From contig LSAX01000004.1 in assembly GCA_001557505.1 (NCBI GenBank), positions 3,162,001-3,226,000 on the forward strand: a stretch of 64,000 nt of DNA, given 5' to 3'. A program made the translations under genes and the position numbers. The first letter of the stretch is position 1. The number at the start of each line of letters is the position of its first letter. Below are positions 34,481 through 47,904 of the stretch, in pieces. Under the pieces are notes generated by a model that worked only from the letters and a program-made list of their open reading frames with translations, ran no database searches and was not told the DNA's origin. This DNA is from Reticulascus tulasneorum. Its lineage: Eukaryota; Ascomycota; Sordariomycetes; Glomerellales; Reticulascaceae.

Positions 34481-35614
34481 TGGTCCCTACGGGATTATTC
34501 ATTCTAGAAGCTGACCGCTTCAAATGCCGCGCAGCATATGGTTTTGCTCCGGGAAACCGGCACCGGCCAGATGAAGAATAAGCCGTCAGAATTTAGCATT
34601 TCCGCTCATATTGTTATCTCCATGCTGACTCTCTGTCAAAACCCGGCGGGAGTGGTTGTTCGGCGCACTTGGTAGTACCGAATGCATCCTTCGTACACAA
34701 GGACTACAAAAGGCCCCCAAATGAGCTCACATCGGGAAACCAGCGAAATTTTTGATATGATGCGCCGGCCCCGCTGACGCGAGCTACGGAGGAGCCAGGA
34801 TGTCTTAGGAAGGTCCACGATCGTTATCGCCCGAGTCTAGAGCTGTATCCACCTCGGTGAGCTCAAGCTTTTGAGACTTTGATGGCCAGTTTCTCCGCAT
34901 TATTGCCCTCTACGTGGCTCACGATGTGTCCTCCGAGTTGCGCGAGGTGCTCTCCCAAGAACTGAAGTTCACAATATGGATAATCTGTACGACCTATGTA
35001 TGGGTCACTGTACGGGGGATCTGTTCAACAGCTGTACTTCACGAAGCTGCCTGCAACGGTCGGACAGATAAGGCGGCGGCGCAGAGTCTCTGGAGATAGA
35101 ATGATCGTATAAGCTCATCCTACGAGGTGTAACATTTCCACCCTAGTCTGGACTCTCCTTTGCCCATGTAAGCATCGTGACTATTTGCTCCTTTGAGAGA
35201 AATCAGCGGCACATTTTGCCCTCGAAGGCTGACTATAAATACCCCAATGGTGAGATAGCTCCATAGTGGCGACCTCCCCAAATCTGTTACTCTGCGCTCG
35301 TTCATATTACCTGCGGATGTTGCCTTGTGATACCAAAGTTCATCGGGAATCCCAGTACTAAACTGTCCGAACAACTCATTGGGACTAGCCTGTAGAACTT
35401 TGGTGATCGTGCAGCGCTACCACCCTTACCCTTTATGGCATAGACTGCCCGTACGGACTTCCTACTCGAAAAGCCCAGAAAGGTATAAACTCCCCGTTCT
35501 GGCTCGTTCCGGTTTGACCAAGGGCTCACCTGGCTGTGACAGCAAAGGCTCAAACTAGGAGGCTTCACGGCCTAGTAAGCCTCTCGACCACATACACCCT
35601 TGGACGCAGCCACA
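34481..35614. other. Intergenic region before the GNAT gene
   Basis: 1.13 kb between two plus-strand genes. Only short, unsupported ORFs occur on both strands. No repeats or RNA gene noted. Confidence 0.5.
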
Positions 35615-36385
35615 ATGGGCAATTTGATGCCGACCGCGATGGTCGAGCCAGCAACAAGAGCAGACATCCCGGCCATAACTGTGTTGCAGACAGAAGCGTT
35701 CAACTCCGAATACATGAAGACGGTCTTTCCCAATTCGCTAAAGGGGATGGCGCATTTGGGTGGTTCCTGGACTAGATTTGTAGACCCCGAATACAACTTT
35801 AGCGGACAGCCCAAGCCCAAGACCATGATAGTGAGAGATGAGCAAGGTGAGTCGACATAGCATCGCAACAGCTCGTGTCGGTCTCGATTGCTAACTACTC
35901 GCCAGGCGCTGTAGTGTCCGTCGCCTTGTACTACATCGTCCGACCCGGCGAGCCATACGGGCCAGGGAGCTTTGAGAAACGCTGGCTTCCCTCGTCCTTT
36001 GACCCGGACAGCGCGAAGGAAAAAATAGGCTTCTTCGACCCCATGGCCAAAAACCATGTACATGTCATGGAGCAACGGGAGCATCTTTGTGAGGACTTAC
36101 TCATCGCCGCGACATTTGCCCTTCCCCCGTTGCTAACATGATTTAGTCCTCGAGGTCCTGATGACCAGCGACACAGAGAGAAAGAAGGGATTCGGGACAG
36201 CCTTGCTGAAGTGGGGTGCTGTTCTGGCCGATAAGATGGGGGTTGAGGTTTATCTGGACGCAGCACCAGGTGCGAAGCGTTTATATGAAGCCAACGGCTA
36301 TGTAGAACAGGGCGTTCCTGGTGCTGGGGGAGCGGTTGCTCTTGGGGCGCCAATACCGATGATGAGACCAAGGAAGTCGGGGTAA
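35615..36385 (+). CDS. GNAT-family N-acetyltransferase, substrate unknown
   Basis: An acetyl-CoA-dependent acetyltransferase. Three exons, 35615-35846, 35906-36088 and 36147-36385, give 654 nt (217 aa). The N-terminus IRPAT-like segment MVEPATRADIPAITVLQTEAF is the first strand and helix of the GNAT fold. The acetyl-CoA-binding motif A is LFLEVLMTSDTERKKGFG followed by TALLKWG, with the R/Q-x-x-G-x-G/A loop as RKKGFGTA, reconstructed across the second intron. Motif B is VEVYLDAAPGAKRLYEANGY. A Tyr-rich strand after the first splice is GAVVSVALYYIV. Fungi carry many such enzymes of unknown substrate. ATGs at 35624 and 35639 are alternative starts. Confidence 0.88.
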
Positions 36386-38711
36386 ATGTGAACAGAGGCA
36401 AACTTACCGTGCACTTGTGAAGTTTGAGGTGCTTAGGTCTAATAACTGCGATGCTATGGAAATTTGAACCTCGAGCAAAAAGGAAAGCTTACTCTAGCAT
36501 CTCCTGGACTTCCAGGGAGTTTGGAGGGCTCAATTCTAGAGACCAAAGAAATAAGTAAATCTAAAAATAAACAGGCATGAAGCTCGCTCAGTATAAAAAT
36601 ATGTCTCCTGCCAAAGGCCCGGAGCAAAGCAAGCATGGTGCACGCAAGCTCGCCGATACCTCTACTGAGGCCCGGGACAAAAGCAGCACGTGAAGTCAGG
36701 GGGATCGACTAAAGATGGGCTTTTAAGCTCCCTGAGGCTTAAGCGGAACATCAGACGAACACTAGCGCCGATGCTCTACAAGGCTCAGAGCGATCATGTC
36801 GCAGCAAGGGTGCACAGCCTCTTTTTAAGATCCTCGTGAAGATACTCCCGCCGTGCCGCCCAACCTTAGAAAGTCGTCCGATGATTCTGGGTGTGTTTCT
36901 CCGCGGTGGATCAAAACGAAGCTGCAGTACAGTCGTGGATAATGCTCTATAAACCGCATGAAAGATGGGGGAGCACTTATTTACTCCTCCTCTGATGTGG
37001 CATTAGCCCCAGGGAGTGGTCGGGGGTTTTCAGCTCAGTCTGGAGCTTCGCGCCCTGGTGGTTTCAGCAGCCTGGATTGGGAAGCTCTTGGCCCCGTGTC
37101 ATGTGTCGGGAGTCTGGGGTTCGTACACTTGTCAATGTGGGCTTTGTTGAATCTTTGACGACGATTGCAACCACATCGGGATGTTTTGTTGGGTCTGGCA
37201 GCTGCAAGGCTGTCTGACAAGTGTTTCCAGAACAATAGATGTTACCACAAGGTTCGGTAGTTGCAAAGCGGTCAGGGTGCTTTTACCAATGAGCCAGTCC
37301 TGAACAAATCGTATGGTAGCCAATTGTCCAGGACCTCCCGCCTAAGGATGAGAACCTCAACTCCAGGACGGCAAGGCAACTCCTTACTAGCGCATCGGCA
37401 CAAAGAGCCAATTGAGCAAGAAGATCGCAATTTTTTCCGGCATAAAAAATCGACTTGCCAGAACGGAACGCGTCAAGACGCGCCATCAGTGATAGTTTGT
37501 CGAGGCGGCGTTGATCATTCATGCGCTGCAACGGGGGTCTGCACCAGAATACCGAGATCATTGGTTAGAGATTGGCGTCCGGTCATGCGAGCGGGCGGTG
37601 TAGTCCTTACCGCATGACAGACTGATGCGTCGACAGGTGCACTGGCAGAAGGCCTGGCGTTTGGGTGACGGGGCCGCCGTATGGCAAGAAATCCCAGTCA
37701 TTACGAGGCCTGGTGCCCGCAGAATTTTGGCGGCGTTCTGGAAGGTGCGAATAAACGGGCTCGATTGGATTCCCAGCCTGCACTGGCAGTTCTTCCCTAA
37801 TGTTGATTGTAGAGCTTCGTCGACAAGTCATTGGCCGATGCAGCGGTAGGGCGAGGACAACTCACGAGTTGGTGTGTCTTGGGTAGCTGATCTGATAGGG
37901 AGAGCGTGTAAGGCCGAGAGTTCGTGAGGAATGAGACTTTTGCTGGTTAGTGCAGACAGTCGGGCGGACGCTAAAGAGAGCCACAGACGCCATCGTCAGC
38001 ATCGACGGGTGGATATCGATCTGAATGGCGGACCTGCCCCATGTTGTACATACAGCACGACTAGCAGCCTTCCCTGTTTGGCATCTGCTGAACTCGGGTC
38101 AGACAGCAAAGGGTTTGTTGGGTGGCGAGACGGCAAGGAAAGCTTTCCTCGGGAAAAGGGGGACACAGCGGGGATGCAGTGCGACCGTTCTGTCGGGCAT
38201 CAAGGTCGCGCGGTCCATGTCTGGCAATGGGAAACTCTCCTTCTTTCCTTTTTGGAAAAGCAACCATCCGCTGTGCTTACTGTGCAGTAATAGGCTGTTC
38301 TCAGGACTGAGGCTGAGTCAGTAGCAGGTGGTTTGGAAGTTTCCCACGCAGGGAGCCAAGAGCAAAGAAACGCTATCGTCAACGGTGCACAAAACGAAGA
38401 TCTCCCCCATGCCCATGCGCCAACAGAGGGCGGCGCACGGGTCATGATCCCATCCTAGGTTTGGCCCCCGATGCAGCGACACCGGCGGGTCTGCCTCCTT
38501 TATGCGTGGGAGGGATTGTCGCGGTCATCGGCGGTCTGGTCGAGCACTGGGCGGTAAAGAAACGGGAGTGGGGAGAGAGACAGAGAGACTGAGGAGAGAG
38601 AGACACACCCACACCCACAGACAAGAGCAAAGAGCGCTGTGAGGGGCTTGTTCCGCGGACCACGCCAGACGAGGCGAGGCATGGTTCTGTCAAGGGTTGA
38701 GCAAGAGGGGA

Positions 38712-38726
38712 GGGGGGGGGGGGGGG
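38712..38726 (+). repeat. G15 homopolymer
   Basis: Fifteen consecutive guanines preceded by GAGGGGA, forming a potential quadruplex-prone, sequencing-error-prone tract. The exact length may be an assembly estimate. Confidence 0.8.
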
Positions 38727-40068
38727 AAGAAAGATCAGACGAAAGGGTACAAGACCAGGTTCTCGACAGGCGATCGCTGTCTAGACTATTTCGGGTCAAG
38801 TCAAACAGCGTTGAGCCAATGACGTGTTCCCGTCCGATGGCTATCGACCTTCCACTGGTTGGCTGCAAGCTGCAAGGTACCAAAGCCGGGCTCAGGGGTA
38901 AAGTGGATCTCTTCAGACACAGTGAAGCTGGGTGGCACACGGCACTGTGATCTAGTGAATCCATCATGGATGAGGGTGTCGGGACAGACAGGGTTCCTGA
39001 CACACTGTACAGATAAACAGAGGACAAGAACTGCGTGGTGCTGTGAAGTATGTACAGCACACCCACCCATGATAAGCTACATACAACCAGAGTAACTTAC
39101 GGCTCAGAGCCCGGCTACCCACAATGCAAACTACTGTGACTCTTGTTGGGGGGTGGCTCAAGGCGGAGTGGTGATCAATCAATATTCCACCATCCAGCAC
39201 CAGGCCAGATCGAACTATCGCTACCATCAGGTAGGCTATCGATCTACCTATTATTCTTCCTGCTATCATATAGCATATCGTAGAGGGAAAGCCAAGCATT
39301 GCCCTCTCCTTTTGTGCGCATAGCCGGGAGCAACTCACCCTCATATGGATGGTATAGATTCAAACCCGTGGAATTTTAATTGCCCGTTGTCCTTAAATGC
39401 CACCGGCTGGCCAGTCGGTACAAAAAACCTGGAGTCCAGTCTGGGGAACGGGAAGACGGGTAAAGAGAGAGAAGGCAATGGAGATTACCTCGACGTACAT
39501 TCCAGAATGCTTGAACCTGTCGCTTCCGGGTAGATGCAGAGATGCGGTCTGTATCAGAAAGAGAGGTGCTATTTCGGGGTTTGTTTCTGATATCTTAGCG
39601 GTATGCACTTACTTACGGATGGGCGGAGTTCAGAAATGCGCTCCTCCCGTTTGGGGGGTACGGAGACCACGGTCGAGACATTCTTGCTGGGAACCCAGGG
39701 AGAAAGTCGTGGCTCGCGCTGAATGGTATCTAAAAGTGCCGGGAAAACTGGATATGCCTGCGCCGTCGTATGCGCGCGCTGAACAGGGCGTTAAACTGTT
39801 CATGCCATTGCCATACATCATTCCTGCGGCCCAGCCGCGGCCATTGCAGAGCGGCGCTCTACGCAGTAATTACGAGAGGAGAAGGTGCACGATGTCTATT
39901 GAACGCAGTCATCATCATCAACCTTCGGCCGGCCGTCGAGACAGTCCGGGATGCTGCGTATCTGACCACCAGATTTTACGAGGTAGCGGCTGCTGAAGCG
40001 CTTCGAATGTGGGGGAGAGGCGGTCGTACATATCCACCAGCTAGCATCCTGGCGGATGCGAACACTGG

Positions 40069-40088
40069 TGACTGACTGACTGACTGAC
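40069..40088 (+). repeat. (TGAC)5 microsatellite
   Basis: Five perfect TGAC units in gene-free DNA; a simple polymorphic microsatellite. Confidence 0.9.
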
Positions 40089-43000
40089 TCTCTCATCGGT
40101 AAACGCTCCGGAACGTTCCCCCAAAAGGTCTCGTGGACGGAAAAAGTGTATTCTGTGCGTGTCGAGAACGGGTTTAGCGCCGGCCCACAGTGTGTCTCGA
40201 GCCCTGGTTAGACACTGGCTGTCTGGAACGGAAAACCACGCTTCTGCAGGTACAGAACCGACTAGCGAGTGTGGGCGGGGTCGCAAGCCCACAGAAGAGA
40301 ACACTACTTAGTCCGTACTTATGTACGAGGTAAGTTAATCTGTATTAGAGGAAAAAAAAGACGGCGCAAGTTTTTTGATGCAGGTACGAGAAAGTAGGCA
40401 GCCCACGGTTCGGCTGCAGTAAGAAACGTGCCCGCGTCTTGGGGGCCTGGATTCTTCGTCGGTGACAGTAGTGGCACCAGAGCTTGCCGTCATCGTCTGT
40501 CTCCCTCCCATCCCGTGGCCAGTGTGCTCCCTCCCATGAAATGTCTTGGACCATCCCTTCCTGGACAGGAATGAACATAAGCTTGCGGACAGAAACGCGT
40601 TGGTTCGGGCGATCTGGACGATACTGCCTGACTCTGGTAGTCACGTAGTGTAGTCGGGCTGTCGTCACTGTGCCGTAGGTAGACCGCGTAAAATAAAACA
40701 AAAAGGATGTGCGATTTACGCGTAGATCACCCCCCCTTCCCACAAAAAAGTCCAAGGTCCCTATCCTCTGCGAGTTGGAGTCAGCAAGCGGGTTGGCTTG
40801 GCACGAGCCCCTTTCCTTCCCAGATGTCATTCGCTCCAGTTCTTGACAGGCCCCCTCCCCCCATGAGGCCACGATGCGCCCATTGGTTCCAGAACGCGCC
40901 CGGGCGGATTCATGCCGTCCAAAATAGAGTCCAACAAGAGCTTGGGGAGAAAGGGGGAGACTGAGCTTCTACATACGCAGTAGGTCCGTAGCGGACATGT
41001 CGGTACTGTGTGGTAAAGTTACACACGACGGAGAATATTACAAGCTGCATGGCGGAGATCAAGAGATTCAGAGAAGAGAGAAAATCTGTAGATCGAGCAC
41101 ATCCCCCCGAGAAACTTACATGTCAGAAAATGGCACGTTTGTAAGCTAGTGTTAACGATGTGCACTACGTGACTACGTACGTACGTAGACATCATGAACC
41201 GGCACATTTGACAGCGATTAAATGACAGGTTCAAGGAACCCGGCGATCCCTTCCCACTCGCCAACTGCACTCATGCCTTTCGTGGCAGGGAAGACTGGGG
41301 ATCCTTTGCCAAATCGGATCCCATCTCACCTCACCTGTGTACCTTGTGATACCTCAGCCGTCCTGGTTCGGCAGCACACGCATGGGGCTTCCCAGCTTTG
41401 CGAAACCAGAGTTGGCAGCTTTATGGCCGAATTAGCGAAAAAGGCCTTGCGGTAGATTTCGGATGGAGCAGCGATTTGAAGGCTTGGCTAACTGGCGCCA
41501 GCTCCCCTAACCTCGTTCCGTCCAGCCGTAACTAGAGGCTCAAGATCAAGGGCGGCGGCATCAGATGGAAGCCGTAGCGTTTTTGTGGAGCTGGCGCATG
41601 ACCATCTGCATTCTGTAATATCCCAACAAACCTTGCAAGCCGGCAGCCCATCTTGTATCTACAACCACGAGGGAGGACGACGACGCAGCTGTTGGTGGTA
41701 TGGACACCATTTCCCTCTTCCAGACGCCTATCTCTCCCAGATTCATGGAGGTTGTGCAAGGCTGCTTGCACAAGTTTCCATAATAGGAAGAAGCGTACAT
41801 ACGCCCTTTTACCACGCAGGACATGGTTTGTATTAGTCCACTGAGTAAGACGCAGCGGCGGGGGGGAGGGCGGAAGGTCTCAGCCGTGCAAGATGCCCAC
41901 AAAGCCTCGATTTTGGACACCACAGTTTTTTGTGTCCAAGACATACCATCGTACAATTATGGGGGAGACGCGCTGTGGTACGCAGCCCTTTCTCCATGCA
42001 GTCCGTCAATCGTCTGCCAGTACTACGCTACTGCTGTACGCCGTTTCTGCGCAGAAACGCCGGCAGGGATAGGCAAGAACAAGCGCAGCATGAAGACAGT
42101 GCGAGGTTCGACTTGACCCTGCCCATGCAAATGCAGCAGATGGACAAGGGGGGACAGGGCCAGGCACGCCTAGGTTTCCTTTTCTTTTTAGCCGATGGAT
42201 GGATGGTGTGGTGGTGGTGTTGGTGGTGGTGGTGCACTGCGTTTCTGCACACTGTGGCTGCATGGTGAGTATGTAGGATGGTGTGCCGGAGGATGGAGAA
42301 GAGGAGGTCTTGGACAGCCTGGACTGCGCGAGACGGAGCCTGAGTGGAATACCTTAAGAGAACATGGGGAAACGTGCCCCTGTCAGCAGTGTCAGCCCTG
42401 GCCTCGCCTTGTTTGAGCGCTTGTGTGCATGACATTGGCCCTTGCATCGATGGGACGAAAGGTATCCTCCTTGTAGCCAAGAATACTCGGAGCTTGCACA
42501 GATGTAACCCAGGTCCCTTTCTCTGGGGTGGAGTTGAGTGATTCGAAGACGCTCTCCTCGCCGAGCCAGAGCTGCTGTCCGTCCGTTCCACACTGAAGAG
42601 GCATGGATGGCCCCGGTTGGCAAACCGCCCACGCCATGGGCACATCGTCGCATCGTGTCGTGGGTTCTAATCCAAGCAATCCACACACCACAGAATCCTT
42701 TGTGGCGGACCTTTTTATCCACTCATCGATCGCCGCTGCTCCAGCTACAACGCACTTGCTTGTGCACTAAAGATACGTAGAGACGGAGTAGTACAAAGAT
42801 AGCTGCTGGTTAGACCTGCGCTGCAACTATGTACCTTGCATCCGATACCAAGGTTGATGGCGGTTTGTGGCCGGTACTGCACTGTGCATCATTCATAGTG
42901 TGATGGAGCGTTATTATGCATCAGTGATGAAGTGCCCCCCCGCCGTGACATGTCGCCAGGCGCAGTCCACTGCAGGACCCCCCTAAAGGATGTACCAGAA

Positions 43001-43421
43001 GTGACCCCGAGCTGGCTGCTGTGGAGGAATCGTCTCGTCTTTAGGCTCCACCCCCTAGGTACCCGTACTTACCGTTATGTTCCCAGGTAGGTTTTGGCTG
43101 GGTCGTCCCGGGGCTGGTCAGAGTTTTTGGCTGGTTTACCTGAGTATCCTGAGTTCACCCCTTTCCTGTGGCGGGCCAGGCGAAAGCTAGCGGTGTGCGG
43201 GCTGTTGTCCGTTGGGATGTATGTACACAGGCTCAGTGAGGATGTTGCTTAGTGCCCCATACTACTTGCGTAGTGAGTGACGGAACTGGTGAAGTACCTA
43301 GGTCGGTAGCTGGTCAGTCAGGTGTGGTCCACTGGGGAGGGGGGGGTGGAGGGTCTTCTGTTTGTCCAATGGATGGTGGACGGTCCAGTGGTGTGCCTGT
43401 GCCTGGCTGGGTGTGGTGGGC

Positions 43422-43440
43422 GACCTGACCTGACCTGACC
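43422..43440 (+). repeat. GACCT short tandem repeat
   Basis: Almost four perfect GACCT units about 630 bp upstream of the homeobox start codon. Confidence 0.85.
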
Positions 43441-43500
43441 CCATCCATTCCCTCCCGGGACCCTGCTAGGTCTTGAGTCGGTTTTTTTTTTTTAGGTCGT

Positions 43501-43655
43501 CCATCATCGCCCCCATCCTTTCCCTTTTCCCTTTTCTCCTCTCCCACCCCCCATCCTCCTATCCTCTTGTTCATCTTCATCGTCATCCTCGTCGTTCACG
43601 ACAATCCCTTCCTCTCTCTCTCTCTTCCTCTTCCCCTCCTTTTCCTTTTTCAACA
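43501..43655 (+). promoter_or_regulatory. Pyrimidine-rich tract upstream of homeobox gene
   Basis: About 150 nt of nearly uninterrupted C and T, including CTCTCTCTCTCTTCCTC, on the sense strand. Such tracts commonly precede transcription starts in filamentous fungi. The start site itself cannot be located by eye. Confidence 0.55.
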
Positions 43656-44070
43656 GTCACTCATTGATAATTCAGCCATTTCGGAACCCGTCACTCTTTC
43701 CGGGTTACCATTACATTCTTTCGGCTCGAAATCGACAGTTCGCTCTTTAGCTACACCTTGCTTGCAACGAGACGAACCCCGACTTCCGCAGTCCTAACAA
43801 CCAAAACTCACCTCCTAATCCGCTCGTTTGGATTCAGGACGACGCTCCTTAGCATCACTACCTTCCAACTACTTTCCCTAGCCTGCACAACATTTTACCC
43901 TTGGTTATTACACCCAATTGTCCAGTCGCACTCGAAGCCCGCCGTTATAGTTATACGATTGCCGAATCGACCGGAAACTACCCCTTTCGGTGGCTCAACA
44001 CCATAATCGCGATCTTCAAAGCGCGTCTTTCTTCACCACACTCATTCAAACAACATTATTAGCACATACA

Positions 44071-46071
44071 ATGGCTACAGAAATAGAACAACCGCTGGCC
44101 CTTGCACCAGGTGCACCGACACCGTCAGCTCTCACGCCATCTTCGGACTTCACTCCTTCAGCCACCCCCGGCGGCCACAGGATGAACCAGACCCCGTCTC
44201 CCTCTACTTCTAATGGCAGCAACGGTCACACATCGTCGTCGGCCCAGTCGAGACGACCCCCGCGGAAGAGCACTCTCACCCAGCAGCAAAAGAACCAGAA
44301 GAGACAGCGAGCCACACAGGACCAATTGTCGACTCTTGAGATAGAGTTTAATAAGAACCCTACACCGACTGCCACCGTCCGCGAGAGGATAGCGGACGAA
44401 ATCAACATGACCGAAAGGTCCGTCCAGATCTGGTTCCAGAACAGGTACAGTCCCCCTTCCTTTGATCGCCCCCCTGAATCCAACTCTCCATTCTGGAGCC
44501 ATCTTGCGAGAACCCCACAACTAACATTTGAGTCAGACGCGCCAAGATTAAGCTTTTGGCGAAGAAGAGTCTCGAGACCGGCGAAGACATTGATTCAATC
44601 CCCGAATCTATGCGAGCATATCTTGCCATGCAGGCCATGGAGTCTGGGAAGGGCCTGGGTGGTCAGTTCCTTGGCCGCACCGGCCTCGTACCCTACGGTC
44701 ATGGTAACATGCTCCTCGGCGGCGATCAAAATGGCCAAGGCAAAGTTTGTAAGTCTTTCTCGGCAACGACGCTCCAGGCATCTCCGACATCCATACTAAC
44801 AGTCTCAAGTGATTCACCATCTTACCTGCCGGTCTCTCAGCGTCGGGAAGTGGACCCGGGTTGGACAGAACACGATGGACCTCATCATCTTCTACTCGCC
44901 CGACAAGTGCACCATGACCTACTACATCAACAATGAACAAGCAGGCTACAAGATCGAGTATCCCTTTTCTTGCATCAAGAACATCTATCTTGAGAACCAA
45001 GAAGGTGACCCGAATAAGCCGGGCGGCATTGTCATCGAGCTGAACCGAGCACCCAACTTCTTCATGGACTCGTCCCCGAGCGCCAATGGATTTTTCCAGT
45101 GCGGAGACTTCACGGAAGACCAGCAGGCCTCTCATTGCTTTGTCCACCACCTCGGTGGAAACCCCAAGGTTCTCAGTGGCCAGCTCGCCAAGTTGATCTC
45201 TCTCGAGTCGTTCATGAACAGGCACAACCCGAACCCATTCATCGATCACCACGCACTGTCGGTTTCTGCACCGGTATCTCCGACCGGCCGTCCTTCTTCT
45301 CAACCGAACTTCGCGCAGCCTCACGTAGGCATGTTCCAGGAGTCTTGGGGTATTACGAATATGCACCCTGGGATGCGTGGACCTGGACATAAGAGACAGC
45401 GAAGCAGATCAGTACCGATGGCCGTCGATTTCTCCATGTTCCACACCCCTATGCCGTCGTTCTACATCCAGCAACCGAATGAGGTGCCGCAACACTCCAC
45501 CAACCCAAACATCTTTGCTCCTGTTCCTCAGCAGCCCAGCAATCTTGGTCCCAACTTGAGAATTGATACCCAGGCTGGTTTCGGCCTGGATATGCGACAA
45601 TATCCCATGTCGGCTACTACCGCGGCCTCGCCATCTGAGTTTCCAAGCCCCAACTTCTACTCTCAAGGCCCTGAACAAACCCCGCTCCCAGCCTCCAGCT
45701 ACAACACACCCTACAGCAGCACCTTCCTGTCCCCAATGGTCAACCCAGCCAACCTAGGACCCCCCTCCGTCTCCCCATTGTCGTTCAATGGTCACGGCGA
45801 ACCGTCTATCGTTGAGCAGTCTCCACCAATGTCTCTGATGGGCAGACCCGGATCCGCAGATATCTATCATCACGGCGATGGTTCGTGTGCTGTTTCAGAT
45901 GACGGGCACAGTTTGAATGAGATGTACTCGAAGCACACGATCAACCTGCCCATGCACCCCCACTCACCGGCATATGTTGAGCCAGGTCAAACTGAGCTTG
46001 ACATGAACCAGCTGGTGCAGTTCGATCATGTGGATCATGGCTCCATGTCACCAGAATCCATGCCTCAGTAA
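44071..46071 (+). CDS. Homeobox transcription factor (Pah1/HTF1/Phx1-like)
   Basis: Three exons, 44071-44444, 44537-44748 and 44810-46071, give 1848 nt (615 aa). A Thr/Pro/Ser-rich N-terminus leads to a homeodomain at about residues 68-130: basic arm [16 protein letters not shown], helix 1 [15 protein letters not shown], and recognition helix [14 protein letters not shown], whose R-R pair is created by splicing the first intron. A second conserved block follows splice 2: [20 protein letters not shown], then [17 protein letters not shown] and [14 protein letters not shown]. This homeodomain-plus-block layout is that of fungal factors tied to conidiation and stationary-phase survival (from memory, so moderate confidence on the subfamily). 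The rest is Pro/Ser/Asn-rich, probably an activation region. A 7.7 kb gene-free region lies upstream. Confidence 0.9.
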
Positions 46072-47904
46072 GGAATCACCTTGATAACGGCCTGCAGCGC
46101 CTAAGGCATAACTTGACACAAAAGTCTTGCTGGGCGGAAACGGTGTACATATACATTCAAATTTGGGCGTGCTATCAAAAGCTTTCGACGGGGAAAGAGG
46201 TGTTTGTTGTACTTTGCGGCTGGCGTTGTGGGACTCGATATACCAGATGGGATTTGTTCGCTGCTTTGGGCTCTGTTGATCGACTTACTCACTCTCCACG
46301 TTGCGGATCTGGCTGCTTCGACTTTGCGTTGCACGGCAAATGGTTCGCTCCATTCTTACCTTTTCATCTTACCTAGCCACGACGAATCTGCATGACGATA
46401 CCTCTATTCGGATCTCGATCATGCATGTCCGGCACAAGCGATCGTATTGCTTTTTTCTCACATTTTCAAGTCATTTTACTCCCGCAACCAGAGGAGGCTT
46501 GTTTAGTTTGGGTGGTGGTAATCATCGCGCAACCCACCCATACACCAACGACCGCGAGGGTCCCTACAGACGACCCTTCGAGGCACTTAATTATATTTTC
46601 CAACACCATAACCCGGAATACATCTGTCCAATCTCACCTTTTTTTGTTTGGGGTGTTTTGTTTCTTGGTCGTTCATGGGCAACAGATGTCCTGGCTGCTG
46701 GATCGAGAGAAGGGGGATGGTGAAAGCCCAGGAGGCTTGGGACTTTCTGGTTCTTAATTTTGAACCGAAGATACACATACACTTGTCTATCTTTGGTGCT
46801 TGTTTTGACAGTTCGGGGATTTAGGAGGTTGAGGGTTGAGGGACAGCTTGGAACGGAAGAAGATGAGTCGGAAGCAGCGTTGGCCATTCTCGAAAGAGAT
46901 GGTTCGCATGCACCTGATTGATCATGTAGAGAGATATAGGCATCAAAAATCTTGTTAACCATCATGACAGATTGGATCAGGTGCGGAGACCTGTGTGGTT
47001 TTCATTTTTATGACTTCACGGCCAGGGATATAATAAATGGAGATGTTTCATACTTGAACAAAGATCGCGAACTTACGTTTTGCCTTACGAACGTGCCGTT
47101 GAGACTACCTGTTGACCCACATGCGTTGATGCTTTTGTGATGTTGACCTGTTCGCCTTTCATGATCCTCAAGTAGATCGACATCAGATGAAGCCAGCCTC
47201 CAACTGCCGTCCGCAGTGACCATCCAGCGATCTGTGTAGCGAATGCAAATCTTGGATATTCGTGCGGTATGTATCAAGCTGCGACCTTTTCGCAAGGGAA
47301 CTTTGAGAGGCGAGATTACAGCGTTGTACGCAGGCGTGTGAAGCGGCTTGAGCCGCGCGGGATGGTTGCGGAATTTCAGGTCCGGAATTTGGACGGAGTA
47401 GCGCCGAGTGGTCCATGGGAGGGAATGGAGAGCTCAAATATTGGTAAGGCAAGTACTTAATAGACAGTTGTACATGTAGTTCCTAAAGTATCTATCTCTT
47501 TGTAAGTGTTTCGCCTTGATATCAGAGGACACGATTGTTGTGGCTGAGATGGCACGAGTTGATGATGTTGACGAGGCTGTGGTGCTTTGTGTAACGCTGG
47601 AGAGGTGAGTGAGAGGGCAATTTGGGCTGCATAAGCTAGCAGACAGCTTCATCCTTGACCAGTGTTAATAGATATAGCACTGACGGTGGGTGCCGTGGAG
47701 GCATCGTCTGAATGGTGTTGAATGCACAGAGCGATGGCCTCTCACAGAAGACTTCGGCTGCGTGATGTTCCGCACCGATGGTCATCAGGAACAATGAACT
47801 GACCCCGCCAGCTTACTGAGCAGCCAACATCTCTTACTTCCCCTCCCTTCGTTCCTCGTTTGCAGTGAGGAGGGTAGGTCCATTCCCGACTAGCCTTCGT
47901 TCAC
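46072..47904. other. Intergenic region downstream of the homeobox gene
   Basis: 1.8 kb between two plus-strand genes. It contains the homeobox 3' UTR and the promoter of the next gene. Many TTTT and TTTTCTC words occur; no supported ORF or RNA gene. Confidence 0.5.

Larger units (their letters stand above)
36386..44070. promoter_or_regulatory. 7.7-kb gene-free region upstream of the homeobox gene
   Basis: No ORF here shows a domain, an ATG in context plus splice logic, or sustained codon bias, although several 150-205 codon frames are open on either strand. It carries a G15 run (38712-38726), a GAGA/CACA patch (38571-38632), five TGAC units (40069-40088), a GGT cluster (42205-42234), GACCT repeats (43422-43440), T12 (43482-43493) and a long C/T tract (43501-43655). 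The C/T tract next to the start is typical of fungal core promoters. A long promoter and 5' leader for the homeobox gene, or an unannotated non-coding RNA, would explain it (inference). Confidence 0.5.

Noticed and set aside
42028..42645. 205-codon minus-strand ORF in the gene-free region
   Set aside because: Composition is histidine/cysteine/arginine noise from GGT-type repeats; no conserved block and no splice partners.
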